Shown in pieces: positions 26,221 through 33,744 of a stretch of DNA of 64,000 nucleotides. Origin of the DNA: JAMZMI01 sp039944535 (GTDB lineage Bacteria > Bacteroidota > Bacteroidia > Cytophagales > Cyclobacteriaceae); NCBI GenBank assembly GCA_039944535.1, contig JBDUYP010000024.1, positions 62,001 through 126,000 on the forward strand. The letters are read 5' to 3'. Below the pieces are notes generated by a model. That model saw nothing but the letters and a program-made list of their open reading frames with translations, searched no databases and was not told the origin of the DNA. Position numbers and translations under genes: made by a program. How positions within the stretch are numbered: position 1 is the first letter of the stretch; each line of letters opens with the position of its first letter.

Positions 26221-28692
26221 TTGAGGGTAAAGTTAGTAGTCATCTCTACAATATTCATTCTTTCTTCTTGTTTGGGCACTCGATATCTCGAAGAAGGTGA
26301 AGCTATACTCAAATCTCAGAAAATAAAAAGTAAGCATTATAGCAGAGAGGATTTGGAGCTTCTTGCTCCACAATCACCTAACACTCGATTGTTCGGTCTG
26401 CCCATCACTCACCTCGTTTACTTATACAAGATTGGAGAAAACCACTTTGATTCCGCAAAGGTGGCAGGCAAAATAGCCCGAATCGAAGAAAAGTATGATG
26501 AGGCAATCGAAGAGACCTCAAAAGAAAAGAAGAAAAGCCGACTGCAATCCAAAAAAGTCCGAAAAACAGATAAGAAAAGAAAGAAACTATCCCAGGGAAA
26601 CCTATTTATGAGATGGGGTGAAAAACTGGCTGTTTTTGACAGTGGCAAGCTGGAATTGACAAAAAGCAACATCAAAAGTTTCATGTTTACAGAAGGCTAT
26701 TTTGATGCCAGGGTGGTGACTCTAAAACCAAACAAACTTGCTTTTTGGAGATATAATTCGAAGCGTAAAAGAAACATAAAGCTTTGGATAGACGAACAAG
26801 CTCCGTATACAATGGACTCGGTCACCTACCTCATTAAAGATCCAAAAGTCAAAACCATCTTTGATAAAAATATTGAAGGGCACCTATTGAAAGGCAACCA
26901 ATACAACCAAGACCTTATCACAGCAGAACGAGAGCGGGTTTTTGACCTGATGGCCAACAATGGATATTTTGACTTCAAAAGACAATATGTGCTTTTTGAA
27001 GTAGACAGTACTGCTCTCGAAGACAACAGACTCATAATAAGAGAATCAATAGGTAATCCAGCTCGATCGAAATCGCATAAAGTATTCAAGCTTGATTCAG
27101 TAATATTCACAACTAACCCCAACAATTCCCTTCAAAGCAATAAACCTCCGACCCGTTATAACAATGTCACCTATCAGCTAAATAACAATCGTTATTATCA
27201 GCGTGTGATAGACTGGCGAATATTCATGTATCCTGACAGCCTTTACAGAAAAGATTTGACGCTCGAGACCCAGAAGCAACTGGCTTATCTCGACATGTTC
27301 AAATTCGTCAATATTAATTACGACACAGCTGATGGTAAGTTTATTGCCAACATTTTCACGAGCCCTATGAACAAGTATCAGACTTCCATCGAGGCTGGTC
27401 TGAGTAAGCTGGATCAGGCCCAATTACCCGGTCCGTTTATCAATTTCAATGCGAAAAACAGAAACACATTCAAAGGACTGGAAATTCTCTCATTCGACGC
27501 TAACACGAGTATTCAAGGTTTCAGCAAGCAAGACAAAACAACCGAAGGAGAAAACAACAATTACTCGAGATTGCAGTACGGCGGCACATTTTCATTGATA
27601 TTCCCTCAGTTTCTTGGACCATTAAAAGACAAACAAAAGGCCAAAATCGGGCAATACAATCCAAAAACAACGATCTCCGCAGGAGCAAATCTGGAAGATC
27701 GCTTAAATGAATACAGGCGACTCACCTTAAACTCTTCAATGAAGTATTCATGGCAAGCCAGTGACAACTCACAGCTTACATTTCAGCCTTTGGAAATAGC
27801 CTTCATTAAAACAAAAATATATTCTGACGAATTTCAGGCACTGCTTGATGAATATGACTCACTGGGGAATGTTTCTTACGTCAGGGCATTTAGAAACTCT
27901 TTTGTGAGTAGCTCCATGCTTTCTTTGGATGTCAACTTCAATCAATATGGCATCAGCAACCAAAACTCCGCCTTCTTTCGTACCTCAGTAGAATATGGAG
28001 GAGTAGCAAAGGAATTGTTTAACCAAATCAAAGTTGTTGACAAATTGACCAGCTATAAGTATTTCAAAGGGAATGTGGATTATAGGCAAAACATACGACT
28101 AAATAGAAAAACGGCATTTGCCTATAGAGCAAACGTGGGCATTGCTTACGTGTTTGGAAACGAACAAAGCCGCGCCTTACCTTATGAAAAATACTATTTT
28201 GCCGGAGGAAGCAACAGTGTAAGGGCATGGCAACCCAGGCGTCTGGGACCAGGTAGCTACGCACCATACAAAACCGGAAGCGATGTGAGTGATCCACAGA
28301 TAGATTATTCTCGAGAGCAGCCCGGAGATATTATCATCGAGCTCAGCGCCGAGCTTAGACGCGAGTTTATAGGTATAATAGACTATGCACTGTTCTTAGA
28401 TGCTGGTAACGTTTGGCTTTGGCGCAGTAAGACCATCGAAGACAATGAAGATCTGGATGGAGACGATGGCGTTTTTCATTTCCACAATTTCCTTAAGGAA
28501 TTTGGTGTAGGTGGTGGAGCAGGCCTCCGGCTGGACTTTTCCTTCCTAATTTTGCGTCTGGATGCTGCTTACAAAATCTATAACCCCGGCTTATCTAAGG
28601 GAGAAAGGTACGTACTTGACGATCTTAATTTCAAAAACCTTGGTCCAAACGGAAAAATGGTTCTAAACCTGGGTATCGGGTACCCTTTTTAA
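26221..28692 (+). CDS. BamA/TamA family outer-membrane protein (lipoprotein-like N-terminus)
   Basis: An 823-residue protein. The only usable start is the TTG at 26221, since a stop at 26197 precedes it in frame; it yields MRVKLVVISTIFILSSC, a lipobox with Cys17. POTRA-like segments occupy about 20-390, interrupted by a very basic Lys/Arg-rich insert (about 90-125). The 16-strand barrel follows, with the conserved YFAGGSNSVRAWQPRRLGPG motif (the VRGF/VRGW region) and a C-terminal strand ending LGIGYPF with aromatic terminus. It probably assembles or translocates outer-membrane proteins, TamA-like. It is closely followed (2 bases) by hemF. Confidence 0.88.
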   Translation: MRVKLVVISTIFILSSCLGTRYLEEGEAILKSQKIKSKHYSREDLELLAPQSPNTRLFGLPITHLVYLYKIGENHFDSAKVAGKIARIEEKYDEAIEETSKEKKKSRLQSKKVRKTDKKRKKLSQGNLFMRWGEKLAVFDSGKLELTKSNIKSFMFTEGYFDARVVTLKPNKLAFWRYNSKRKRNIKLWIDEQAPYTMDSVTYLIKDPKVKTIFDKNIEGHLLKGNQYNQDLITAERERVFDLMANNGYFDFKRQYVLFEVDSTALEDNRLIIRESIGNPARSKSHKVFKLDSVIFTTNPNNSLQSNKPPTRYNNVTYQLNNNRYYQRVIDWRIFMYPDSLYRKDLTLETQKQLAYLDMFKFVNINYDTADGKFIANIFTSPMNKYQTSIEAGLSKLDQAQLPGPFINFNAKNRNTFKGLEILSFDANTSIQGFSKQDKTTEGENNNYSRLQYGGTFSLIFPQFLGPLKDKQKAKIGQYNPKTTISAGANLEDRLNEYRRLTLNSSMKYSWQASDNSQLTFQPLEIAFIKTKIYSDEFQALLDEYDSLGNVSYVRAFRNSFVSSSMLSLDVNFNQYGISNQNSAFFRTSVEYGGVAKELFNQIKVVDKLTSYKYFKGNVDYRQNIRLNRKTAFAYRANVGIAYVFGNEQSRALPYEKYYFAGGSNSVRAWQPRRLGPGSYAPYKTGSDVSDPQIDYSREQPGDIIIELSAELRREFIGIIDYALFLDAGNVWLWRSKTIEDNEDLDGDDGVFHFHNFLKEFGVGGGAGLRLDFSFLILRLDAAYKIYNPGLSKGERYVLDDLNFKNLGPNGKMVLNLGIGYPF

Positions 28693-28694
28693 AT

Positions 28695-29597
28695 ATGGCA
28701 AGAAAAGAAGAAATATCAGCCTGGTTGCAACAGCTTCAAAACAACATTTGTGAATCGCTCGAATCATTAGACACCACAGGTCGTTTTCAGGAAGATATCT
28801 GGAAGCGCCCTGAAGGGGGTGGTGGTCAGTCCAGGATCATGGAAAATGGACGAATTATTGAGAAAGGCGGAGTGAATTTTTCTGCAGTCTCAGGGCCAAC
28901 TCCAGACAAGATACTCCAGGCTTTAAAGCTGGAAAAAGCTGACTTCTTTGCCACGGGAGTTTCAATCGTACTACACCCTATCAACCCCTGGATGCCAATC
29001 ATACACATGAACGTGCGCTACTTTGAGATGAGCAACGGCACTTATTGGTTTGGTGGTGGCATTGATCTGACACCTCACTATATCACAGCAGAGTCAGGAG
29101 CATTTATACATCAACAACTGAAAAACGTATGTGATGCAACAGATACTTCCTACTATCAAAAATTCAAAGACTGGGCCGACGATTACTTTTTCATTCCTCA
29201 CAGAAATGAAACACGCGGTGTAGGTGGTATTTTCTTTGACAGGCTCAGCGAAACCACGGAAAACAAGCCCTTCTCGAAACTTTGGTCATTCGTTCAAAAA
29301 GTCGGAGAAGCTTTCGTGCCCATATATACTCACTATGCAAACAAACATGCACAGCAACCTTATGAGCAAAAGCAAATAGACTGGCAAAGATTGCGGCGGG
29401 GAAGGTACGTAGAATTCAACCTGGTGTGGGACAAGGGCACCAAGTTTGGCCTGGACACAAACGGGAGAACCGAGTCAATTTTAATGAGCATGCCACCAGA
29501 CTCCAGTTGGAAATATGATCATACTCCAGAAACTGGCTCTCAAGAAGAAGAAACCTTAAAATGGTTAAAAAAAGGAATTGATTGGGTCAGCGCCTAA
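28695..29597 (+). CDS. hemF: Oxygen-dependent coproporphyrinogen III oxidase
   Basis: A 300-residue HemF of normal length. Diagnostic motifs are all present: GGVNFSAVSGP, FATGVSIVLHPINPW, HMNVRYFE, WFGGGIDLTPHY, RGVGGIFFDRL and RYVEFNLVWDKGTKFGLDTNGRTES near the C-terminus. The enzyme converts coproporphyrinogen III to protoporphyrinogen IX with O2 in haem synthesis, showing an aerobic lifestyle or at least aerobic capacity. It abuts the BamA/TamA-type gene (2 bases) and ends exactly next to the convergent LytTR regulator gene. Confidence 0.96.
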   Translation: MARKEEISAWLQQLQNNICESLESLDTTGRFQEDIWKRPEGGGGQSRIMENGRIIEKGGVNFSAVSGPTPDKILQALKLEKADFFATGVSIVLHPINPWMPIIHMNVRYFEMSNGTYWFGGGIDLTPHYITAESGAFIHQQLKNVCDATDTSYYQKFKDWADDYFFIPHRNETRGVGGIFFDRLSETTENKPFSKLWSFVQKVGEAFVPIYTHYANKHAQQPYEQKQIDWQRLRRGRYVEFNLVWDKGTKFGLDTNGRTESILMSMPPDSSWKYDHTPETGSQEEETLKWLKKGIDWVSA

Positions 29598-30302
29598 TCA
29601 AATCTGGTTCAGAAGTTCCCAGAACTTTTCACGATAAGTAGCCCCAATGGGTATGATCTTATCCCCTATTGCCGCATTGAAATCTTCTATATAGTTGATC
29701 CTGTTTCGATTAATGATAAATGATCGATGAATACGGCTAAATGAACTTGTTGGCAGTCTCTTTTCTATGCCTTTCATGGTGTGATGCACGATAAACTTAC
29801 CCTTGGTGGTATTGAATATTACGTAATCAGCAAGCGCTTCTACAAAGATCAGGTCAGCATAGGGTATGCGTACGTGCCGTGAGTCAGACTTCACATATAT
29901 GTGATTCTCCTTCTCAGCATATTTCAGTTCTTTTTCACGAATGTCCACGGCTTTCTTCACCGCTTTCGCGAACCTGGAATATTCTATCGGTTTGACCAAA
30001 TAGTCAATGACATTTTCTTCCAGCTCAAAAGCCTCGATCGCATAATCTTTGTTTGAGGTGATGAAAATAATTGGGTAGGAATTGTTTAATGCTTTGGCAA
30101 GCTCCATTCCCGTCATTTCCGGCATTTCAATATCCATGAACACCAGATCAATGTCATTGTTCTTTTCGTTTAGAATAGTAGCTGCTTCTACACCGCTATT
30201 TAGTTCTATAGAAAGATTTAGAGAATCGGTCTTCTCAATAAAATTTTTAATTATCAGTCGGGACATGTCGTCATCATCGACGAGCATACAGTTTAAGATC
30301 AT
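29598..30302 (-). CDS. LytTR family response regulator
   Basis: A 234-residue two-domain regulator. The receiver domain (1-120) has the acidic pocket DDDD (9-12), phospho-acceptor Asp57 in FMDIEMPEMTG, Thr82 and Lys104 in DYLVKPIEY. The C-terminal LytTR DNA-binding domain (about 130-230) has IYVKSDSRHVRIPYADLIFVEALADY and SRIHRSFIINRNRINYIE. No histidine kinase is encoded in the window, as is common for Bacteroidota. Its start ATG overlaps the riboflavin synthase stop (ATGA), so it is probably translated from the ribE mRNA. It ends back to back with hemF. Confidence 0.94.
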   Translation of the reverse strand: MILNCMLVDDDDMSRLIIKNFIEKTDSLNLSIELNSGVEAATILNEKNNDIDLVFMDIEMPEMTGMELAKALNNSYPIIFITSNKDYAIEAFELEENVIDYLVKPIEYSRFAKAVKKAVDIREKELKYAEKENHIYVKSDSRHVRIPYADLIFVEALADYVIFNTTKGKFIVHHTMKGIEKRLPTSSFSRIHRSFIINRNRINYIEDFNAAIGDKIIPIGATYREKFWELLNQI

Positions 30303-30892
30303 CCTCTTGCAGATTTTGTATATAAAGCCTTAAGGTACTTACCTATGATGTCAAACTCAATATTTACCACCGTCGATTTTTTGAACTGATGAAAATTAGT
30401 GTGTTCATAGGTATAAGGGATAATAGCAATTTTAAACTTATCCTCGTTAATATCAAAACATGTGAGACTTGTCCCGTTTACACAAATACTCCCTTTTTCC
30501 ACCAGCAATTCATCTGTACTATTCAGCCGGAAAGTAAACAGCCAGCTGCCATCTTCATCTCTGACCTCCAATACCTCGGCAGTGGTATCCACATGCCCTT
30601 GTACAATATGCCCATCAAAACGACCATGAGCGGGCATACAGCGCTCCAGGTTAACCTTATGACCAGCTTCTAGACTTCCCAAATTTGTCTTCTTCAAAGT
30701 CTCATCTATGGCCGTCACCCAGTGTGCCCCTTCCTCAACTTTGGTTACCGTAAGGCATACTCCATTGTGGCTCACACTCTGATCCACCTTGAGCTCATTG
30801 CTAATATCCGAAGTGAATTTAAAATTCATATTTGTGCCTTCCGACACTTTTTCTTTCAATTCACCAACAGTCTCGATGATTCCTGTAAACAT
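30299..30892 (-). CDS. ribE: Riboflavin synthase
   Basis: A 197-residue riboflavin synthase with two lumazine-binding repeats. The first begins MFTGIIETVGEL and contains SHNGVCLTV; the second begins near HIVQGHVDTTAEVLEV and has NGTSLTCFDINEDKFKIAIIPYTYEHTNF. The enzyme dismutates two 6,7-dimethyl-8-ribityllumazine molecules to give riboflavin. Other rib genes are not in the window. The ATGA overlap with the LytTR gene is unusual because riboflavin synthesis and LytTR regulation have no known link. Confidence 0.95.
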   Translation of the reverse strand: MFTGIIETVGELKEKVSEGTNMNFKFTSDISNELKVDQSVSHNGVCLTVTKVEEGAHWVTAIDETLKKTNLGSLEAGHKVNLERCMPAHGRFDGHIVQGHVDTTAEVLEVRDEDGSWLFTFRLNSTDELLVEKGSICVNGTSLTCFDINEDKFKIAIIPYTYEHTNFHQFKKSTVVNIEFDIIGKYLKALYTKSARG

Positions 30893-30947
30893 GTAGCGAA
30901 AATGGTTAAAGGTTCAGTTAATTTTATCGCTTCACAATATTAGACAT

Positions 30948-31595
30948 TTGAAAGATACCTACAAGCACAAGGGAATGAGAAAGCTGCTCGTAAAGGAAGT
31001 AGCTTCCAAGGGCATCACCGACAAGCGGGTGCTGGACACCTTGATGAAAATCCCCCGACATTTTTTCTTTGATGCCATATTCGACACACATGCATATGAA
31101 GATAAGGCCTTCCCTATTGGGTCTGGCCAGACTATCTCCCAGCCCTATACTGTGGCATTTCAAACGGAGCTATTAGAAATAAAAAAAGGCGATAAAATAC
31201 TGGAAATAGGAACTGGGTCGGGCTACCAGGCTGCTGTCCTTTTAGAAATGGGCGCAGAGGTTTTTACGATAGAATATCAAAAGGAACTTTTCACCAAAAC
31301 GAAAAAATTTCTTCCCAAACTAGGCTATAAACCTCACTTTTTTCAAGGTGACGGCTCCCGTGGCATTCCTGATTTTGCTCCTTATGACGGCATCATAGTA
31401 ACAGCCGGAGCTCCATCAGTGCCCAATGATCTTTTGAAACAACTGAAGGTCGGAGGCAAGCTGATCATACCTGTGGGCGATGGCAAAACCCAAACCATGA
31501 TGAAGTTGACGCTGCAGGCAAAAAACAAGGTATTGAAAAAAGAGTATAACCAGTTTCGGTTCGTACCTTTGCTGGGCGAAAAAGGATGGCAATAA
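30948..31595 (+). CDS. pcm: Protein-L-isoaspartate O-methyltransferase
   Basis: A 215-residue class I methyltransferase of the PCMT family. IPRHFFFDAIFDTHAYEDKAFPIGSGQTISQPYTVA is the family hallmark, followed by the AdoMet motif LEIGTGSGYQAAVLLEMG. It repairs isoaspartyl residues in aged proteins using AdoMet. The TTG at 30948 is chosen as start because it preserves the conserved KDTYKHKGMRKLLV N-terminus; the ATG at 30975 would remove this. It is followed by a thioesterase and a psi-like gene in the same direction (3-base gap, then 8-base overlap), probably one operon. Confidence 0.93.
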   Translation: MKDTYKHKGMRKLLVKEVASKGITDKRVLDTLMKIPRHFFFDAIFDTHAYEDKAFPIGSGQTISQPYTVAFQTELLEIKKGDKILEIGTGSGYQAAVLLEMGAEVFTIEYQKELFTKTKKFLPKLGYKPHFFQGDGSRGIPDFAPYDGIIVTAGAPSVPNDLLKQLKVGGKLIIPVGDGKTQTMMKLTLQAKNKVLKKEYNQFRFVPLLGEKGWQ

Positions 31596-31598
31596 TCT

Positions 31599-32123
31599 AT
31601 GGCTAAAAATTCAAAGAAGTGTTCTGAATCCAGTGTGGTAATGACCGAATTGGTACTACCAAACGACACCAACACCCTCAACAATCTGATGGGGGGAAGA
31701 CTGATGCACTGGATGGATATAGTCTCTGCCATAGCGGCACAGAAGCACTCCAACAGAATTGTGGTGACAGCTTCTGTAGATAATATCAACTTCACCAGGC
31801 CCATTCAGCTAGGCAATGTCGTTACGCTCCGGGCATTTGTCACCCGCGCATTCAGCTCTTCTATGGAGGTGTATATAGAGGTCACGGCTGAGGACATCCC
31901 CGCCAATGAAAAAATAGAAACCAATAGCGCGTTCTTTACATTCGTAGCAGTGGATGAAAAGGGAAATCCTACGGACGTACCCGAAGCTGTGCCTGAAACA
32001 GACTTTGAAAAAGAGCTTTATGACGGAGCATTGAGAAGAAGACAACTTCGTTTGGTACTGGGCAAAAGAATGAAACCCGAGGATGCCACCGAACTGAAAT
32101 CTATATTTAAGATCGATGATTGA
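31599..32123 (+). CDS. Acyl-CoA thioesterase (hotdog fold)
   Basis: A 174-residue hotdog-fold thioesterase of the YciA/ACOT type. NNLMGGRLMHWMDIVSAIAAQKHS contains the characteristic helix after the conserved NxxxGGxLxxWMD, and VTASVDNINFTRPIQLGNVVTL is the central strand pair. The Asp in MDIVSA is the likely catalytic residue. It hydrolyses acyl-CoA to free acid and CoA in the cytoplasm, with unknown chain length preference. It overlaps the next gene by 8 bases. Confidence 0.92.
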   Translation: MAKNSKKCSESSVVMTELVLPNDTNTLNNLMGGRLMHWMDIVSAIAAQKHSNRIVVTASVDNINFTRPIQLGNVVTLRAFVTRAFSSSMEVYIEVTAEDIPANEKIETNSAFFTFVAVDEKGNPTDVPEAVPETDFEKELYDGALRRRQLRLVLGKRMKPEDATELKSIFKIDD

Positions 32124-32655
32124 GGACGAAAACCTACATAGGCTCTTTACTGAGGAAATATACGTTCTGGACGAGGCAGAGAAAGCTGCTCCGATAGCAG
32201 AAAAACCTGCTCAGGAAAAAGTCACCGCACCAGTAGTGGAAGAGCCCGTGAATGAAGCTCCGGAAGCACCTGCTCCCGCTAAAGCAGAAGAACCTGCACC
32301 GACCATGCAAAAGCCAGCACCAGTCGAAATTCACGACCTGATCGTACTGGTGCTACCAATGAATGCTCAAGACAAAGAACTGCTGCACAACCTGCTAAAA
32401 GCAATTAAAAAGACTGAAGCAGACATCAAACTGATCAGCTCATACTCTGAGTTTAAGGACAACTGCAAAAAGCTCCTGAGCTTCGGGTACCTCAATGAGT
32501 TGAAACATCAGATTGACGGCTCCCTGGAAACATATAAAGTCATGAAGCTAGATGACAAGGAGATGCTCATCTCCGCTCCGCTATCTGCCCTTCACAATGA
32601 CAAATCCGCTAAAGGTGCTTTGTGGAAGTGTTTGCAAGAAATGTTCTTGGCCTAA
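32116..32655 (+). CDS. Hypothetical protein, possible DNA polymerase III psi (HolD)-like subunit
   Basis: A 179-residue protein: a short N-terminal region (MIEDENLHRLFTEEIYVLDE), a Pro/Ala/Glu-rich linker (about 20-70), then a compact alpha/beta domain (75-179). That domain begins IHDLIVLVLPMNAQDKELLH, continues LLKAIKKTEADIKLISS and ends SAPLSALHNDKSAKGALWK. The pattern resembles E. coli HolD from memory: a hydrophobic strand, a helix ending before a (V/I)xL(I/L) strand, and a final LxxLxxxxxAxxALW motif in the order seen here. HolD uses its N-terminal tail to bind chi, and the short conserved-looking N-terminus plus linker here would fit. The similarity is weak and unverified. It overlaps the thioesterase gene by 8 bases and ends exactly at the convergent CDGSH gene. 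Confidence 0.7.
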   Translation: MIEDENLHRLFTEEIYVLDEAEKAAPIAEKPAQEKVTAPVVEEPVNEAPEAPAPAKAEEPAPTMQKPAPVEIHDLIVLVLPMNAQDKELLHNLLKAIKKTEADIKLISSYSEFKDNCKKLLSFGYLNELKHQIDGSLETYKVMKLDDKEMLISAPLSALHNDKSAKGALWKCLQEMFLA

Positions 32656-32895
32656 TTACAGCTGTTTGTGAGACCCATCGCAAAAGCCAGGATTGTCCGT
32701 GTGCTTGCACATGCACATGTATTTGGTTTCTGATTTTTCTGCTTTGAATACCACAGGGGTAAAGTCCGTGGTTTTATGGGAACCGTCGCAGAATGGTTGA
32801 TTGCCAGATTCTCCACAGGCACACCAGGCATATGTTTTTCCGGCTTCAAGTTCTACAGGTTTAGGCTGGGTAGCTGCTATTTTAGGGTCTGACAT
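32656..32895 (-). CDS. CDGSH iron-sulfur domain protein
   Basis: A 79-residue protein with two CDGSH motifs: CACGESGNQPFCDGSHK and CMCKHTDNPGFCDGSHK. Each binds a 2Fe-2S cluster through three Cys and one His. Tandem CDGSH proteins of this size are common in bacteria; roles in redox or iron-sulfur transfer are proposed but not settled. No signal peptide, so cytoplasmic. It is monocistronic, convergent with the psi-like gene with no gap, and divergent from the lipoprotein gene at 33029. Confidence 0.95.
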   Translation of the reverse strand: MSDPKIAATQPKPVELEAGKTYAWCACGESGNQPFCDGSHKTTDFTPVVFKAEKSETKYMCMCKHTDNPGFCDGSHKQL

Positions 32896-33028
32896 GGTTT
32901 TTGGTTTGATTACATTCTAACAAACATCATAAAGGGCGCATTGTTAGATCACCTTTATACCAATCAATGATCCGATTATCCTGTTACCCTCCTACTGTCA
33001 CAAAGCAATAAAACACTAAATTAGGTAT

Positions 33029-33511
33029 ATGAAAAAGTGTTTCACAACAGTTTCAGTTATGCTTGTTCTGCTTTCCATAGAAAGCTGCAAGTGCACTGGT
33101 GATTCAGACATTGAAAGACATTTTTTGATGGGTTTTGATTTATTTGATAAAGACACGAATAAAAATTTACTAGGCCTCTCCGGGGTTTATAGATTGGATT
33201 CAGTTACAATTTACGATGACTCCAACTCCATAGTATACCCAGGACCTGTTCCTCTCGACGGAAGTGTCTATTTCTCGAGGTATTTTGATATGTTCAAGGA
33301 AATTCATGTAGGAACGGATGTAACAGAATATTATTATCTGTATCTCAGAAATGGGACTTTAGATATTGACACTTTCAAACTCGAGTACCGTGCCTTTATT
33401 GGAGATTGCAACGAAAAAGAACTCACTTACCTAAATTTCTATTATAATGAACAACTCGTTTTTGAAAGTCAAAACCCTCGCAATGGTTTTGATATTGACC
33501 TTTTCAAGTAG
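33029..33511 (+). CDS. Putative lipoprotein, paralogue of the broken gene at 8623
   Basis: A 160-residue protein with a lipoprotein-type leader (MKKCFTTVSVMLVLLSIESC) and a nearby CxC. It contains FDLFDKDTNKNLLG, DSVTIYDDS, and YYYLYLRNG followed by DTFKLEYRAF and a late Cys (GDCNEKE), a pattern typical of small Bacteroidota lipoproteins of unknown function and shared with the frameshifted gene at 8623. Its base composition is more AT-rich than its neighbours. It is monocistronic. Whether it contributes to surface adhesion or sensing is unknown. Confidence 0.75.
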   Translation: MKKCFTTVSVMLVLLSIESCKCTGDSDIERHFLMGFDLFDKDTNKNLLGLSGVYRLDSVTIYDDSNSIVYPGPVPLDGSVYFSRYFDMFKEIHVGTDVTEYYYLYLRNGTLDIDTFKLEYRAFIGDCNEKELTYLNFYYNEQLVFESQNPRNGFDIDLFK

Positions 33512-33695
33512 ACCCGGAATTTCTCAATGTTTTACCCCTGATCCAACCGAAGAAGAATACACTTCTATTCCTTGGTATGGTGATGAAAGTGATGGGTTTC
33601 TAGTCTAATAGCGCATATGAGGTAAAAACTCACCCTTCAACCATTTTAACCACTCACATAAAAGCACACAACCAAGTACCGCCCCTCACGTAATC

Positions 33696-33738
33696 TACCT
33701 TTGCATACTGGAGAGAGTTAACATTTTCTACTAACTCT
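33696..33738 (+). promoter_or_regulatory. Promoter and leader hairpin of the FtsX permease gene
   Basis: TACCTTTG at 33696-33703 is an exact -7 match, predicting a start near 33710. The leader contains AGAGTTA (33714-33720) and TAACTCT (33732-33738), a 7-base inverted repeat ending six bases before the ATG, which could mask translation initiation. Confidence 0.45.
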
Positions 33739-33744
33739 TGAACC

